From Limnohabitans sp. 2KL-51 (GTDB lineage: Bacteria; Pseudomonadota; Gammaproteobacteria; Burkholderiales; Burkholderiaceae_C): DNA of 64,000 nucleotides. Every line of letters begins with the position of its first letter. Positions within the stretch are counted from its first letter, which is position 1. This document shows, piece by piece, positions 19,424-27,608 of the stretch. Location of the stretch: NCBI RefSeq assembly GCF_003063645.1, contig NZ_NESJ01000002.1, forward strand, positions 248,001 through 312,000, in the 5' to 3' direction. The position numbers were made by a program, and so were the translations under genes. Under the pieces are notes generated by a model. It did no database searches. It worked only from the letters and a program-made list of their open reading frames with translations, and was not told the DNA's origin.

Positions 19424-20428
19424 TTACTTGGCAATAAAGCCAGCTTCTTTCATCAACTCGCGGTGCAGCTGCTCGTTGCGACCCAGCCATTCGAAGTAAT
19501 CGTTGCCTGACATCGCGGTCTGCTTGAAGGCCCCTTTTTGCATGAATTCTTGCCACTCCGGCAGGGCGCGCACTTTATTGAACAAATCCACGTAGTACTT
19601 GGTCTGGGCGGCTGAGACGCCGGGTGGCATGAAGATGCCGCGCAGCATCAGGTACTCCACGGGCAAGCCAGCTGCCCCGCATGGAGGCACATCACTCCAG
19701 GACTGTGTGGCTGTGATTTTGGCTTTGTAGGGCAGGCGCTCTTTGTCAAACACACACAGCGGGCGCAATGCGCCAGAGCGCCAGTGGGATTCGGCCTCAA
19801 TGGGGTTGTTCACCGTGGAATCAATGTGTTTGCCGACCAGTTGCACCGCCACATCGCCACCCCCCTTGAGCGGGATGTAGATGAGCTTCTTGCCCAGCGT
19901 CTTTTCCAGCAGCACGGTGATGATCTGATCTTCTTGCTTGGAGCCGGTACCGCCCATTTTGAAGGCCTTGTCAGGCTGAGCCTTGACGGCTGCAAGGTAG
20001 TCCTTGGTGGTCTTGTAGGGTGCGTCTGCGTTGACCCACAGGACAAATTGGTCCAACGCCAACATGGACACCGGGGTGAGGTCGCGCCAATTGAAAGGCA
20101 CGCCCGTCGCCAAAGGCGTGGTGAACAGGTTGGACAGCGTGATCACAATTTTGTGTGCGTTGCCCTTGTCGGCCTTGACGTCGAGGAAGCCCTCGGCACC
20201 CGCACCGCCTGATTTGTTCACCACAATGATGGGCTGGGGACTGAGTTTGTTCTTGGCGACCACGCCCTGGATGAACCTGGCCATCTGGTCCGCTCCGCCA
20301 CCCGTGCCTGCTGGGACGACAAACTCAACCGGCTTGGTGGGCTCCCAAGCATGGGCTGCACAGCCAAGGCCAGCCGCAACCAACACAAAACTAAACTTTA
20401 CCCTACCGATCAATCGAAGCCATTGCAT
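19424..20428 (-). CDS. tctC: tripartite tricarboxylate transporter substrate-binding protein (TctC/Bug family)
   Basis: 334 residues. Periplasmic binding protein with a cleavable signal peptide (cleavage near CAAHAWEP). The Bug-fold start KPVEFVVPAGTGGGADQMAR binds carboxylate groups through the first loop. ATG 20428 has GGAG 8 nt upstream, better than TTG 20434. It is the first transporter gene of the tctC-tctB-tctA-panE-like operon, and the CoA ligase gene lies about 50 nt upstream. The ligand is probably a di- or tricarboxylate or a related organic acid, not determinable here. Confidence 0.92.
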   Translation of the reverse strand: MQWLRLIGRVKFSFVLVAAGLGCAAHAWEPTKPVEFVVPAGTGGGADQMARFIQGVVAKNKLSPQPIIVVNKSGGAGAEGFLDVKADKGNAHKIVITLSNLFTTPLATGVPFNWRDLTPVSMLALDQFVLWVNADAPYKTTKDYLAAVKAQPDKAFKMGGTGSKQEDQIITVLLEKTLGKKLIYIPLKGGGDVAVQLVGKHIDSTVNNPIEAESHWRSGALRPLCVFDKERLPYKAKITATQSWSDVPPCGAAGLPVEYLMLRGIFMPPGVSAAQTKYYVDLFNKVRALPEWQEFMQKGAFKQTAMSGNDYFEWLGRNEQLHRELMKEAGFIAK

Positions 20429-20478
20429 AGTCAAGTCTCCTGGTTATTAAAAATTTCTTATCGTGGCGGCCAAATCCT

Positions 20479-22008
20479 TCAGCCGCCGAGCCCCAGCTTG
20501 GCCGCCAGCCCGATGCGCTGAAGCTTGCCGGTGGCGCCCTTGGGGATTTCGTCCATGAACAAAATTTTCTTGGGCACCTTGTAATCTGCGGCCCGTGAAC
20601 TGACAAAGGCCTGCAGTTCACGTTCGGTGGCGCTCTGACCCTCGCGCAGCACCACAACCGCTGCGACTTCTTCACCCAATTTGGGGTGCGGCATGCCAAA
20701 ACAGACCACTTGGGCCACGGCGGCGTGGTCCATCAAAATCTCGTCCACCTCGCGAGGGCTGACTTTTTCACCACCGCGGTTGATGATTTCCTTCAGACGC
20801 CCAGTGATGCTGATGTACCCGTCTGCGTCCATCACGCCTTGGTCGCCGGTGCGGAACCACCCATGTGTGAAGCCCTCTTCATTGGCTTTGGGGTTGTTCT
20901 CGTAACCGGCCGTCACGTTGGCGCCACGGATCACGATTTCGCCAGTGGCACCTCGTGGCAACAGGCCGCCCTCGGTGTCCATGATGCCAATCTCGGGACC
21001 AGCGGCAATGCCTACCATGCCCGGTTTGCGCACACCCGGGGGCAGCGGGTTGCAGGCCATCTGGTGCGTAGCCTCGGTCATGCCGTAGGCTTCTATGAGC
21101 GGGGCATGGAACAGCGCTTCAAGCTCCTGAATCACCTGCGGCGGCATGGAAGACGAGGACGAACGCAAAAAGCGCAACGGGTTGCGTGCGATGACATCGG
21201 CATTGCCTTTGCCCCGGCTCACAATCGCTTGGTGCATGGTGGGCACGGCGGTGTACCAGGTCGGGCGGGCCTCATCCATCCAAGCGAAAAACTTCAGGGC
21301 ATTAAAACCTGGAGTGCAAAAGACTTGCGAACCTGCCGCCAGGGGCGCCAGCACGCCGGCGATCAGGCCGTGAATGTGAAACAGCGGCATGACGTTGAGG
21401 CCGCAATCCTCGGGCACAAACTGCAGACTGTTGCGGATGTTGGTGGCCGACGCCACCAAATTGCCTTGCGTGAGCGGCACGATCTTGGGCCGCGACGTGG
21501 TTCCCGAGGTGTGGAGCACCATGGACACATCCCCGGCCAAAGCGTAACCGCCGTGGGCTGCGGCAGATCCTGCCAGCTTGCCGTCGCGTGGGGTCAGGGT
21601 GAAGTGGCCTGCAGGCTGCTCTGGGTCGGCGACCAAGTCAATGATGCGCACGCCCAGCTTTTCAGCAACGGCAATGGCCGGTGAGGTGCTGGACTGTTCA
21701 ACAATCAACGCTTTGGCATGAAGGTCGTTCAAATAGAACTCGAATTCATCGGCGCGGTAAGCCGGATTCAAGGGTGCACTGGTCACGCTGCTGGCACAGG
21801 CCATGAAACAGGTTGCCATCTCCGGGCCGTTGGGCAGCACGATCGCCACCCGGTCGTTGCGGCCAATGCCCAACGCATTGAGTTGCTCAATGGTGGTGGC
21901 AATCAACGCACGTAAGGCGCCAAAATTTAACGGTAAACGCGCTGGCGCTGAAATCGCAGGCGCAGGATTTGCCCCGCTGGCAAGCAAGTCTTGCAAAACA
22001 ATTGACAT
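20479..22008 (-). CDS. AMP-forming acyl-CoA ligase (oxalate-CoA ligase/AAE3-like)
   Basis: 509 residues. ANL-superfamily adenylating enzyme: phosphate loop LHTSGTTSRPKIVPLTQGNL, the YGMTEATHQM motif, the hinge TGDQGVMDADGYISITGRLK and the C-terminal catalytic Lys in PKGATGKLQR. Overall pattern and length resemble fungal and plant oxalyl-CoA synthetases (AAE3/Pcs60) and their bacterial relatives. It heads the Tct operon, which suggests that the imported acid is activated to a CoA thioester. A TGTAA-N6-TTACA palindrome sits 17 nt upstream of the start. Confidence 0.87.
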   Translation of the reverse strand: MSIVLQDLLASGANPAPAISAPARLPLNFGALRALIATTIEQLNALGIGRNDRVAIVLPNGPEMATCFMACASSVTSAPLNPAYRADEFEFYLNDLHAKALIVEQSSTSPAIAVAEKLGVRIIDLVADPEQPAGHFTLTPRDGKLAGSAAAHGGYALAGDVSMVLHTSGTTSRPKIVPLTQGNLVASATNIRNSLQFVPEDCGLNVMPLFHIHGLIAGVLAPLAAGSQVFCTPGFNALKFFAWMDEARPTWYTAVPTMHQAIVSRGKGNADVIARNPLRFLRSSSSSMPPQVIQELEALFHAPLIEAYGMTEATHQMACNPLPPGVRKPGMVGIAAGPEIGIMDTEGGLLPRGATGEIVIRGANVTAGYENNPKANEEGFTHGWFRTGDQGVMDADGYISITGRLKEIINRGGEKVSPREVDEILMDHAAVAQVVCFGMPHPKLGEEVAAVVVLREGQSATERELQAFVSSRAADYKVPKKILFMDEIPKGATGKLQRIGLAAKLGLGG

Positions 22009-22472
22009 GGATTTTCCTTTATTTTGTAATGATTTTTACAGTAATGGCCTTGGTATGCAGAGGCCATATTCAATAGTTGACTAGGGAATTCCCGTGCTTG
22101 CGCTGGCGAGACTTGTGATGCTATGAACGCTACCGCCTGTTTTGAGAAAAAACGCCTCGACAGTGGATGTGCTGATCGGCTAATAAATTTCGAGCAGGTT
22201 TTTTCGCTTCATGCAAAACGGCCGCGAAGGGCCGCAATTGTTCACGATGCCCGTGGCTGCGTGGGACTCGGCCATCTTGGTCGGTGGTGCTACACACACC
22301 TTGACCGGGATGTCACGGCTGCCGCCCAGCAATTGCTTTAGGGGACTTGCGTTACGAAATGAGGTGATAGGATTAATTTCCGATCCTGAGCGACAGAGAA
22401 GTTGTTGTTTTGGCATTGTCACAAAAAACAGGGATGGAATGACCTGCTTGATGCATGAATGAAAGAGCATGA
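22009..22472. other. divergent intergenic region
   Basis: 464 bp between the divergent CoA ligase and reductase genes. It holds the TGTAA-N6-TTACA palindrome (22025-22040) near the ligase start and a 14-bp tandem duplication at the other end (22453-22480). Small ORFs inside it have no recognisable content. Confidence 0.5.
22025..22040. promoter_or_regulatory. candidate operator TGTAA-N6-TTACA
   Basis: Inverted repeat with 5-bp arms and a 6-nt spacer, 17-32 nt before the CoA ligase start codon, in the position of a repressor site. The cognate regulator is not in the window. Confidence 0.4.
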
Positions 22473-22480
22473 ATGAAAGA
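22453..22480 (+). repeat. 14-bp perfect tandem duplication spanning a start codon
   Basis: GCATGAATGAAAGA occurs twice in direct succession. The second copy contains the ATG (22473) used by the following gene; the first copy repeats the same ATG 14 nt earlier, out of frame. Confidence 0.9.
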
Positions 22481-23630
22481 ATTTGACATCGTGGTGCATG
22501 GCGCCACCGGATTTACCGGTCGCTTGGTGATTGAGTATTTACTCAAGCAACCATCCGGCCTGCGCTGGGCCATGGGCGGGCGCAGTGCCAGCAAACTGGC
22601 GGCTGTGCGTGACGAAGTGGATGCCCCCGCTGACACGCCTTTGGTGGTGATCGACAGCGAAGACCCGGCCAGCCTGCAGGCCTTGATGGCCCGCACCCGC
22701 TTGGTCTTGACCACGGTGGGGCCTTACCAGTTGTACGGCAGTGGCTTGGTCAAAGCCTGCGCCGAGGCCGGTGTGGACTACGTGGACCTGTGTGGCGAGC
22801 CGGCCTGGATGCGCCAGATGATCGACGCGCACCATGCCGCTGCGCAGGCCAGCGGAGCGCGAATCGTGTTCTCCTGCGGTTTTGATTCCATTCCCTTTGA
22901 TCTGGGGGTGTTGATGCTGCAGGGCGAAATGCAACAGCGTTTTGGCACGCCCGCCTCGCGCGTGCGGGGCCGTGTGCGCAAGATGAAAGGGACTTTTTCT
23001 GGGGGCACGGCGGCCAGCTTCAAAGCCACCATGGCGGCCGCTGCCAGCCAGCCTGGTGTGCTGGACTTGCTGAAAAATCCTTTCTCATTAACACCTGGAT
23101 TTACCGGCCCCAAGCAACCGACCGCGCACAAACCCATGGTCGATGAGGTGCTTGAGGTGTGGGTGGCCCCCTTTGTAATGGCCACCATCAACACCCGCAA
23201 TGTGCACCGCTCCAACTTTTTGCTCAATCAAGCTTGGGGGGCGGACTTTGTCTACGACGAAATGGTCATCACTGGCCCGGGCGACAAAGGCCAGGCTGTG
23301 GCCGAAGCGATTGCTGCGGATAAAAGCATGAGCGGTGCCGATGTCCTGCAACCAGGTGAAGGCCCCTCGCGTGCAGAGCGCGATGCCGGCTCCTACGACG
23401 TTTTGTTCATCGGCCACAACCCTGCCGGTCAGACCTGCCGCGTGAGCGTGCAAGGCGACCGTGACCCCGGCTACGGCAGCACCTCCAAAATGATCAGCGA
23501 AGCGGCCATCTGTCTGCTCCAAGACGCTTCCCAAACACCCGGCGGCATCTGGACCCCAGCTTCCAGCATGGGACAAAAACTGATCGATCGCTTGCAAGCC
23601 CATGCAGGCTTGACGTTTCGCGTGGAATAA
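22473..23630 (+). CDS. saccharopine dehydrogenase-like NAD(P)-binding reductase
   Basis: 385 residues. The N-terminal Rossmann domain has the motif VVHGATGFTGRLVIEYLL, and TVGPYQLYGSGLVKACAEAG plus VDYVDLCGEP are typical of the saccharopine-dehydrogenase-like/trans-acting enoyl reductase group. Authentic lysine-pathway activity is unlikely; relatives act on fatty-acyl or polyketide enoyl groups, or are uncharacterised. It is followed after 9 nt by an SDR and then by a DsbA-fold isomerase, a compact three-gene operon. No clear Shine-Dalgarno precedes ATG 22473, which sits in a tandem duplication. Confidence 0.85.
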   Translation: MKEFDIVVHGATGFTGRLVIEYLLKQPSGLRWAMGGRSASKLAAVRDEVDAPADTPLVVIDSEDPASLQALMARTRLVLTTVGPYQLYGSGLVKACAEAGVDYVDLCGEPAWMRQMIDAHHAAAQASGARIVFSCGFDSIPFDLGVLMLQGEMQQRFGTPASRVRGRVRKMKGTFSGGTAASFKATMAAAASQPGVLDLLKNPFSLTPGFTGPKQPTAHKPMVDEVLEVWVAPFVMATINTRNVHRSNFLLNQAWGADFVYDEMVITGPGDKGQAVAEAIAADKSMSGADVLQPGEGPSRAERDAGSYDVLFIGHNPAGQTCRVSVQGDRDPGYGSTSKMISEAAICLLQDASQTPGGIWTPASSMGQKLIDRLQAHAGLTFRVE

Positions 23631-23639
23631 GGAGTCCCC

Positions 23640-24389
23640 ATGTCCAAAGTCTGTCTGGTCATTGGTGCAGGTGATGCCACGGGGGGTGCGGTGGCCAGGC
23701 GTTTCGCGCGCGAGGGTTTCACCGTCTGCGCCACCCGCCGCACACTGGACAAATTAGAGCCCCTGTTGGCGCAGATCCGACAAGACGGGGGTGTGGCCCA
23801 TGGCTTCGGGTCCGATGCACGCAATGAAGACGATGTGATCGCATTGGTCGAGCACATCGAAGCCAGCATCGGTCCGATCGAGGTGATGGTGTTCAACATC
23901 GGTGCCAACTCGCCCAACAGCATCTTGACCGAGACCGCGCGGCGCTACACCAAAATGTGGGAGATGGCTTGTTTGGCGGGCTTTCTCACCGGCCGTGAAG
24001 TGGCCAAGCGCATGGTCAGTCGAGAAGAATTGGCTGTGAGCGGCAAGGCCCACAAAGGCACGATCATCTTCACGGGCGCGTCCGCATCGCTGCGCGGCAG
24101 CGCGCATTTTGCAGGCTTTTCGGGTGGCAAGATGGCTTTGCGCTCACTGGCGCAAAGCATGGCCCGCGAACTGGGACCCATGGGCATTCATGTGGCGCAC
24201 ACCATCATCGACGGCGCGATCGACACCGAGTTCATCCGCACGCAATTTCCGCAGCGCTACGCACTCAAGGACGAGGGCGGCATTTTGAACCCCGACCACA
24301 TCGCCGACGCTTACTGGATGCTCCACCAGCAACCACGCGACGCTTGGACGCATGAACTCGATTTGCGCCCCTACATGGAAAAGTTTTGA
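23640..24389 (+). CDS. SDR-family protein lacking the catalytic tyrosine (SDR_c10-like)
   Basis: 249 residues. Short-chain dehydrogenase fold with a variant cofactor motif VIGAGDATGGAVARRFA and the usual NIGANSP strand. At the active site the family YxxxK is replaced by FSGGK (HFAGFSGGKMALRSLA), so Phe stands where the proton-donating Tyr should be while Lys and the Ser of GASAS remain. A known SDR subgroup (SDR_c10) has exactly this substitution. It may therefore be a weak or non-classical reductase, or a binding protein. GGAG precedes the ATG, and it lies in an operon with the reductase upstream and the isomerase downstream. Confidence 0.86.
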   Translation: MSKVCLVIGAGDATGGAVARRFAREGFTVCATRRTLDKLEPLLAQIRQDGGVAHGFGSDARNEDDVIALVEHIEASIGPIEVMVFNIGANSPNSILTETARRYTKMWEMACLAGFLTGREVAKRMVSREELAVSGKAHKGTIIFTGASASLRGSAHFAGFSGGKMALRSLAQSMARELGPMGIHVAHTIIDGAIDTEFIRTQFPQRYALKDEGGILNPDHIADAYWMLHQQPRDAWTHELDLRPYMEKF

Positions 24390-24406
24390 CAACGCAGGAG
24401 ACACAG

Positions 24407-24997
24407 ATGAAAACCTTTGACTTTTACTTTGACTTTGGCAGTTTGGCCTCTTACTTGGCCCACACCCAGTTGCCCAAGATGTGTGCCGACACCGGGGCAT
24501 CAGCCAACTTGCTGCCCATGCTGCTGGGTGGGGTGTTTCAGGCCACGGGCAATGCCTCGCCCATGACCGTGCCCGCCAAGGGGCGGTATGTCTTTGTGGA
24601 CTTCAAGCGCTTTGCCGATGGGTATGGCGTGCCCTTGAACACGAATCCCCACTTCCCGATCATCACGACCACGCTGATGCGGATGGTGACCGCATTGCAA
24701 ATGAACAACGACCCGCGCATGCAGAATTTCATGGATGCGGTGTATCAAGCCATTTGGGTGGACTCACTCAATTTGAATGACCCGGCCACTGTCGGGCAGA
24801 TGTTGAGCGCCGCCGGATTTGACGCGGCGGCCTTGCTGGCCATGGCGAATGACCAGGCCACCAAAGACCAACTCAAGGCCGTGACGACGAAGGCCGTGGA
24901 GCGCGGCGTGTTTGGAGCCCCTAGCTTTTTTGTAGGCGAAGAAATGTTCTGGGGTCAAGACCGCATCGAGCAAGTCAAGGCCGCACTGAAGGCTTGA
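24407..24997 (+). CDS. 2-hydroxychromene-2-carboxylate isomerase-like protein (DsbA fold, kappa-class GST type)
   Basis: 196 residues. Thioredoxin/DsbA-fold enzyme without a CxxC pair. The N-terminal FDFYFDFGSLASYLAHTQLP contains the Ser that activates glutathione in this family, and GVFGAPSFFVGEEMFWGQDR is the conserved C-terminal block with the cis-Pro region. Characterised relatives isomerise 2-hydroxychromene-2-carboxylate in naphthalene breakdown using glutathione; no other naphthalene genes are here, so the true substrate is unknown. ATG 24407 has a GGAG 7 nt upstream. It is the last gene of the three-gene operon. Confidence 0.88.
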   Translation: MKTFDFYFDFGSLASYLAHTQLPKMCADTGASANLLPMLLGGVFQATGNASPMTVPAKGRYVFVDFKRFADGYGVPLNTNPHFPIITTTLMRMVTALQMNNDPRMQNFMDAVYQAIWVDSLNLNDPATVGQMLSAAGFDAAALLAMANDQATKDQLKAVTTKAVERGVFGAPSFFVGEEMFWGQDRIEQVKAALKA

Positions 24998-25399
24998 GTC
25001 GTTTGATCAAGGATCTACATGACGCGCCGGATGTCGGCGCTTTAGGATTGCAAACAATTCGGTGGACTGACGAGAGTCAGCCGCTCATCCCGTATTTATA
25101 GATGCCTCCCGGGCATAGCAAGAAGAATTTGTCCTGTGTTGTGAAGAAGTCGGCTGCTTAACTCGCCTTGATCGCGTGGTTCGTACGGTTTCCCGCACTT
25201 ACCCGCTGGCCCTGATGCATATTCGCGGACAAACTCCTCATCTCGATGGCGGACTTTTGATGTCCGGTACGGGGTTCAGTTTTGGCTTGCACTCGGTTTG
25301 ACCTGTTTCACATCACTTGGCTCTTTACTGCCTTGATACCTTTCAAAATCTGACCATACCCTTTCGGGTTGGGTGGGTTAATTCATTGGCTATTGATCG
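24998..25399 (-). other. non-coding region downstream of the IS110/IS1111 transposase relic
   Basis: 402 bp without a credible gene. On the minus strand it directly follows the transposase stop. In the IS1111 branch of the IS110 family the non-coding end downstream of the transposase encodes the bridge (seeker) RNA, so this stretch may be a fossil of that element end. A hairpin CGCCG-GATGT-CGGCG lies around 25027-25041. The exact element boundary is not determined. Confidence 0.35.
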
Positions 25400-26094
25400 T
25401 CACACCGCCTGCACCGCAGCGCTTGGCCTGACACTTTCATAGCCCCGTTGGTAACTTTGCTCTTTGGCCGTCACGGCCCAGATCGTGCGCGCCATCTTGG
25501 CCGCCGGCGCCACCACCACGACATTGGCAGGCCTGCGGACCTTGAGCCCATCAAGACATGGCCCCGGCTCTTTGGCCTGGTCCAGCACGCTTCGCGCGTC
25601 GTGAATGCTCAGCGTGCGCAAGTAGGTGTCTCCCCGCTTGGAGATACTGCCCAAATGCACCTTGCCGCCAATGCCATTTTGCTTGGGCACCAGCCCTAGC
25701 CAGGCACAGAACTCGCGCCCCGATTTGAACGCACTGGCCTCTTCCATGGTGGCAATGGCCGCAGTGGCGGTGAGCAAGCCCACGCCCGGTATCTGGGCGA
25801 TGCGCTGCATCGTGGGATCTTGGCGCAGTTGCTGACCCGGGCGTTTTCCCGGGCTAGGATGTCTTCGCTCAAGGCCTTGATGCGCGTCACTTGCTCGCGC
25901 AGGCTTTCAACCACCATCTGAGGCAACTGAGCACTCAGCGCAACCAAGGCTTGTTCAACTTCGCTGAACAGGGCTTTGCGGGCCTTGGCAAAGGTGGGCC
26001 CAAACTCGTACAACAAACCCCTCAAGACGTTGATCTGCATGTTTCGCATCATCATCAGTTCGCGCTGGCGGTTCAAGGTAAGCGTGGTAAATAG
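25400..26094 (-). pseudogene. IS110/IS1111-family transposase, truncated and frameshifted
   Basis: Two overlapping frames together give the C-terminal two thirds of an IS110-type transposase. The frame ending at 25696 carries the central helical part (RNMQINVLRGLLYEFGPTF). The frame 25810-25400 carries the Transposase_20 domain with IPGVGLLTATAAIATM, FCAWLGLVPKQ and RGDTYLRTLSIHDAR. The frame changes near 25840 around the GCCCGGGT sequence. The N-terminal DEDD catalytic half is missing upstream of about 26090. The copy is therefore dead. It sits at the edge between the ordinary high-GC chromosome and the AT-richer Tad region. Confidence 0.85.
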
Positions 26095-26141
26095 TGGTCG
26101 GCCAGATCAAGTAGCCGCGATATCGTTGACTTCAACCAGCT

Positions 26142-27011
26142 CTACCTACTTCGGTCGGCATTTTGCAGTTCGTGTTCAATTCGCTTGACCTGCCGAAGCT
26201 TTACGGCGTTTAAACCCAAACGACATGCAGCCGGACTTGAAAACAGCGCCGCATGCTCTAAAAACAACAATCGATTTTGAGGCAGCAGCAACTTTTCGGC
26301 TGCCTTGGGTTCTTGAGATGCCCATTCGATGGCCAAAGACTTCGTCAAGCTCAATGCAGTTTGCGGCAACGTGCTGGCCATGATGTCTGCTTCTGTCGCC
26401 AAAACGGACAAGCAATCTGTCTGCCGAAGATCATATGGACGAGTGCGAATTTGCAAGTGGATGCCCTTGACCTGTGCGGGGGCGGTGGCCATGATGCAAT
26501 GCTTCACGATTTGCCGCTCTGCCAAGGTCAAACCCGCGGCGGCCATGAGGGGCTGCAAATCCTGAACAGCGCGTGCTTCTAATTCGCCGGGATTCATTTT
26601 GGCGCCCCCGGGGTGTAGAAAATCGTGCCCCGCCATGATGCACAAAGCCATTGCCATCACTGCCGGCTTGCGCGCACCTGCAACATTCAGCGCACCCGAG
26701 GCCTTGAGCAAGTAGGTCATGCAGACCAAGGTGTCTGCGGTGTGCAATCGGTTGTGATAAGCGGGCTCCTGGCCCTGTGCATGGCGTTTCACACCATCTT
26801 GCTCGACCAGTTCACACACAGCCCGACCAAAGCCAACCAATCTGTGTACGGCCGAGCCCTTACGGGGATTGCCCAAGCCCAGTTGTTGACATGCACGATC
26901 GAACACCAAGGGCAAGCCTGGCCATTGATTTGGCCAAGGTCGGCGCAAATTGCGCAATGAAGCACTCAAGTCTTGTATTTTGGGCATCGTCATTTCTGAG
27001 ATATCGTCCAT
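26142..27011 (-). CDS. class I-type 3',5'-cyclic nucleotide phosphodiesterase-like protein
   Basis: 289 residues. The HD-fold signature of class I phosphodiesterases is visible: AYHNRLHTADTLVCMTYLL (HNxxH), MAGHDFLHPGGAKMNPGELE (HDxxHPG plus the following N and E) and a late Asp in LATEADIMAS that could complete the metal site. This family hydrolyses cAMP or cGMP to the 5'-monophosphate. It is common in animals and less so in bacteria. ATG 27011 starts 1 nt after the stop of a small upstream ORF (TGAcATG), which suggests translational coupling; later ATGs at 26990 and 26984 are possible. The specific nucleotide is not predictable. Confidence 0.75.
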   Translation of the reverse strand: MDDISEMTMPKIQDLSASLRNLRRPWPNQWPGLPLVFDRACQQLGLGNPRKGSAVHRLVGFGRAVCELVEQDGVKRHAQGQEPAYHNRLHTADTLVCMTYLLKASGALNVAGARKPAVMAMALCIMAGHDFLHPGGAKMNPGELEARAVQDLQPLMAAAGLTLAERQIVKHCIMATAPAQVKGIHLQIRTRPYDLRQTDCLSVLATEADIMASTLPQTALSLTKSLAIEWASQEPKAAEKLLLPQNRLLFLEHAALFSSPAACRLGLNAVKLRQVKRIEHELQNADRSR

Positions 27012-27012
27012 G

Positions 27013-27138
27013 TCAAGCTTTCGTACGCAAAGCATTGTGCATGTATTGCTGCAGCAGCATGGCTTCAAAAACAGCCGTCAAAATTGGCGAAGCCGTTTTC
27101 AGCAAACTCCGAAGGTCCTCTGCTGTGATTTCCAGCAA
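27013..27138 (-). CDS. possible 41-residue small protein coupled to the phosphodiesterase
   Basis: Frame starting at TTG 27138 and ending 1 nt before the phosphodiesterase ATG. The peptide (begins MLEITAEDLRSLL, ends YMHNALRTKA) looks amphipathic and helical with no unusual composition, which argues for real coding. An in-frame TGA lies just upstream, so it cannot be longer unless frameshifted. No Shine-Dalgarno is obvious for the TTG. It may be a leader peptide, a small regulator, or the tail of a decayed gene. Confidence 0.35.
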   Translation of the reverse strand: MLEITAEDLRSLLKTASPILTAVFEAMLLQQYMHNALRTKA

Positions 27139-27404
27139 ATTGTACCGTCATCCGAGATGGCCGTGGCGCCCCTGATAAGAGACCGTTTCGGTGAATAAGA
27201 TAGATTGTGATGCATGTGCTTTTCATATTCCAGCTTATGCCGCCCCCCGCCGCAGCCTGCCCTCCAATTCGAACAGAGACTTCCCCATCTGCGAGTGGTT
27301 AGGGGCAACTAAAACTAACACCCAGTCTGTCCTAACCCTTGGGATTCATTCCCCGTTCAGATAAATGTTTCAAATTCTTGTCAGATGTAACAAAAGTCAA
27401 GTAG

Positions 27405-27432
27405 TTGACAAAAAATGTGAAATCGATAAGAT
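27405..27432 (+). promoter_or_regulatory. candidate promoter of the Flp pilin gene
   Basis: TTGACA (27405-27410), a 16-nt spacer and TAAGAT (27427-27432, 4/6 to TATAAT). It would give a start near 27440 and an untranslated leader of about 170 nt before the pilin ATG. Confidence 0.5.
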
Positions 27433-27469
27433 AAATTTGTATGTTTTGAATTTTGCTCTGAAACTCTTC

Positions 27470-27482
27470 GTTGGTCACCAAC
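27470..27482 (+). promoter_or_regulatory. palindrome GTTGGTCACCAAC in the pilin leader
   Basis: Perfect 6-1-6 inverted repeat about 40 nt downstream of the inferred promoter. It could be a repressor site blocking elongation or initiation; a one-base loop makes an RNA hairpin unlikely. Confidence 0.35.
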
Positions 27483-27608
27483 CGAATGTAGAAGCTGTGC
27501 AACAAACTAACATGCAACGGGTTCCGTGCTTCAAAGGTAGGGAAATCTGGAAAGCAGTCATTGATTCAACACTTTAGTTTAACATTCAATTTTCATAGGA
27601 ATTCCAAA

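Larger units (their letters stand above)
27139..27608. other. AT-rich intergenic region upstream of the Flp pilin
   Basis: 470 bp between the divergent phosphodiesterase unit and the pilin gene. It holds a sigma-70-like promoter (27405-27432), a 13-bp palindrome (27470-27482) and an AGGA ribosome-binding site before ATG 27609. Composition turns clearly AT-rich here. Short ORFs (for example 27332-27517 minus) show no recognisable content. Confidence 0.5.
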
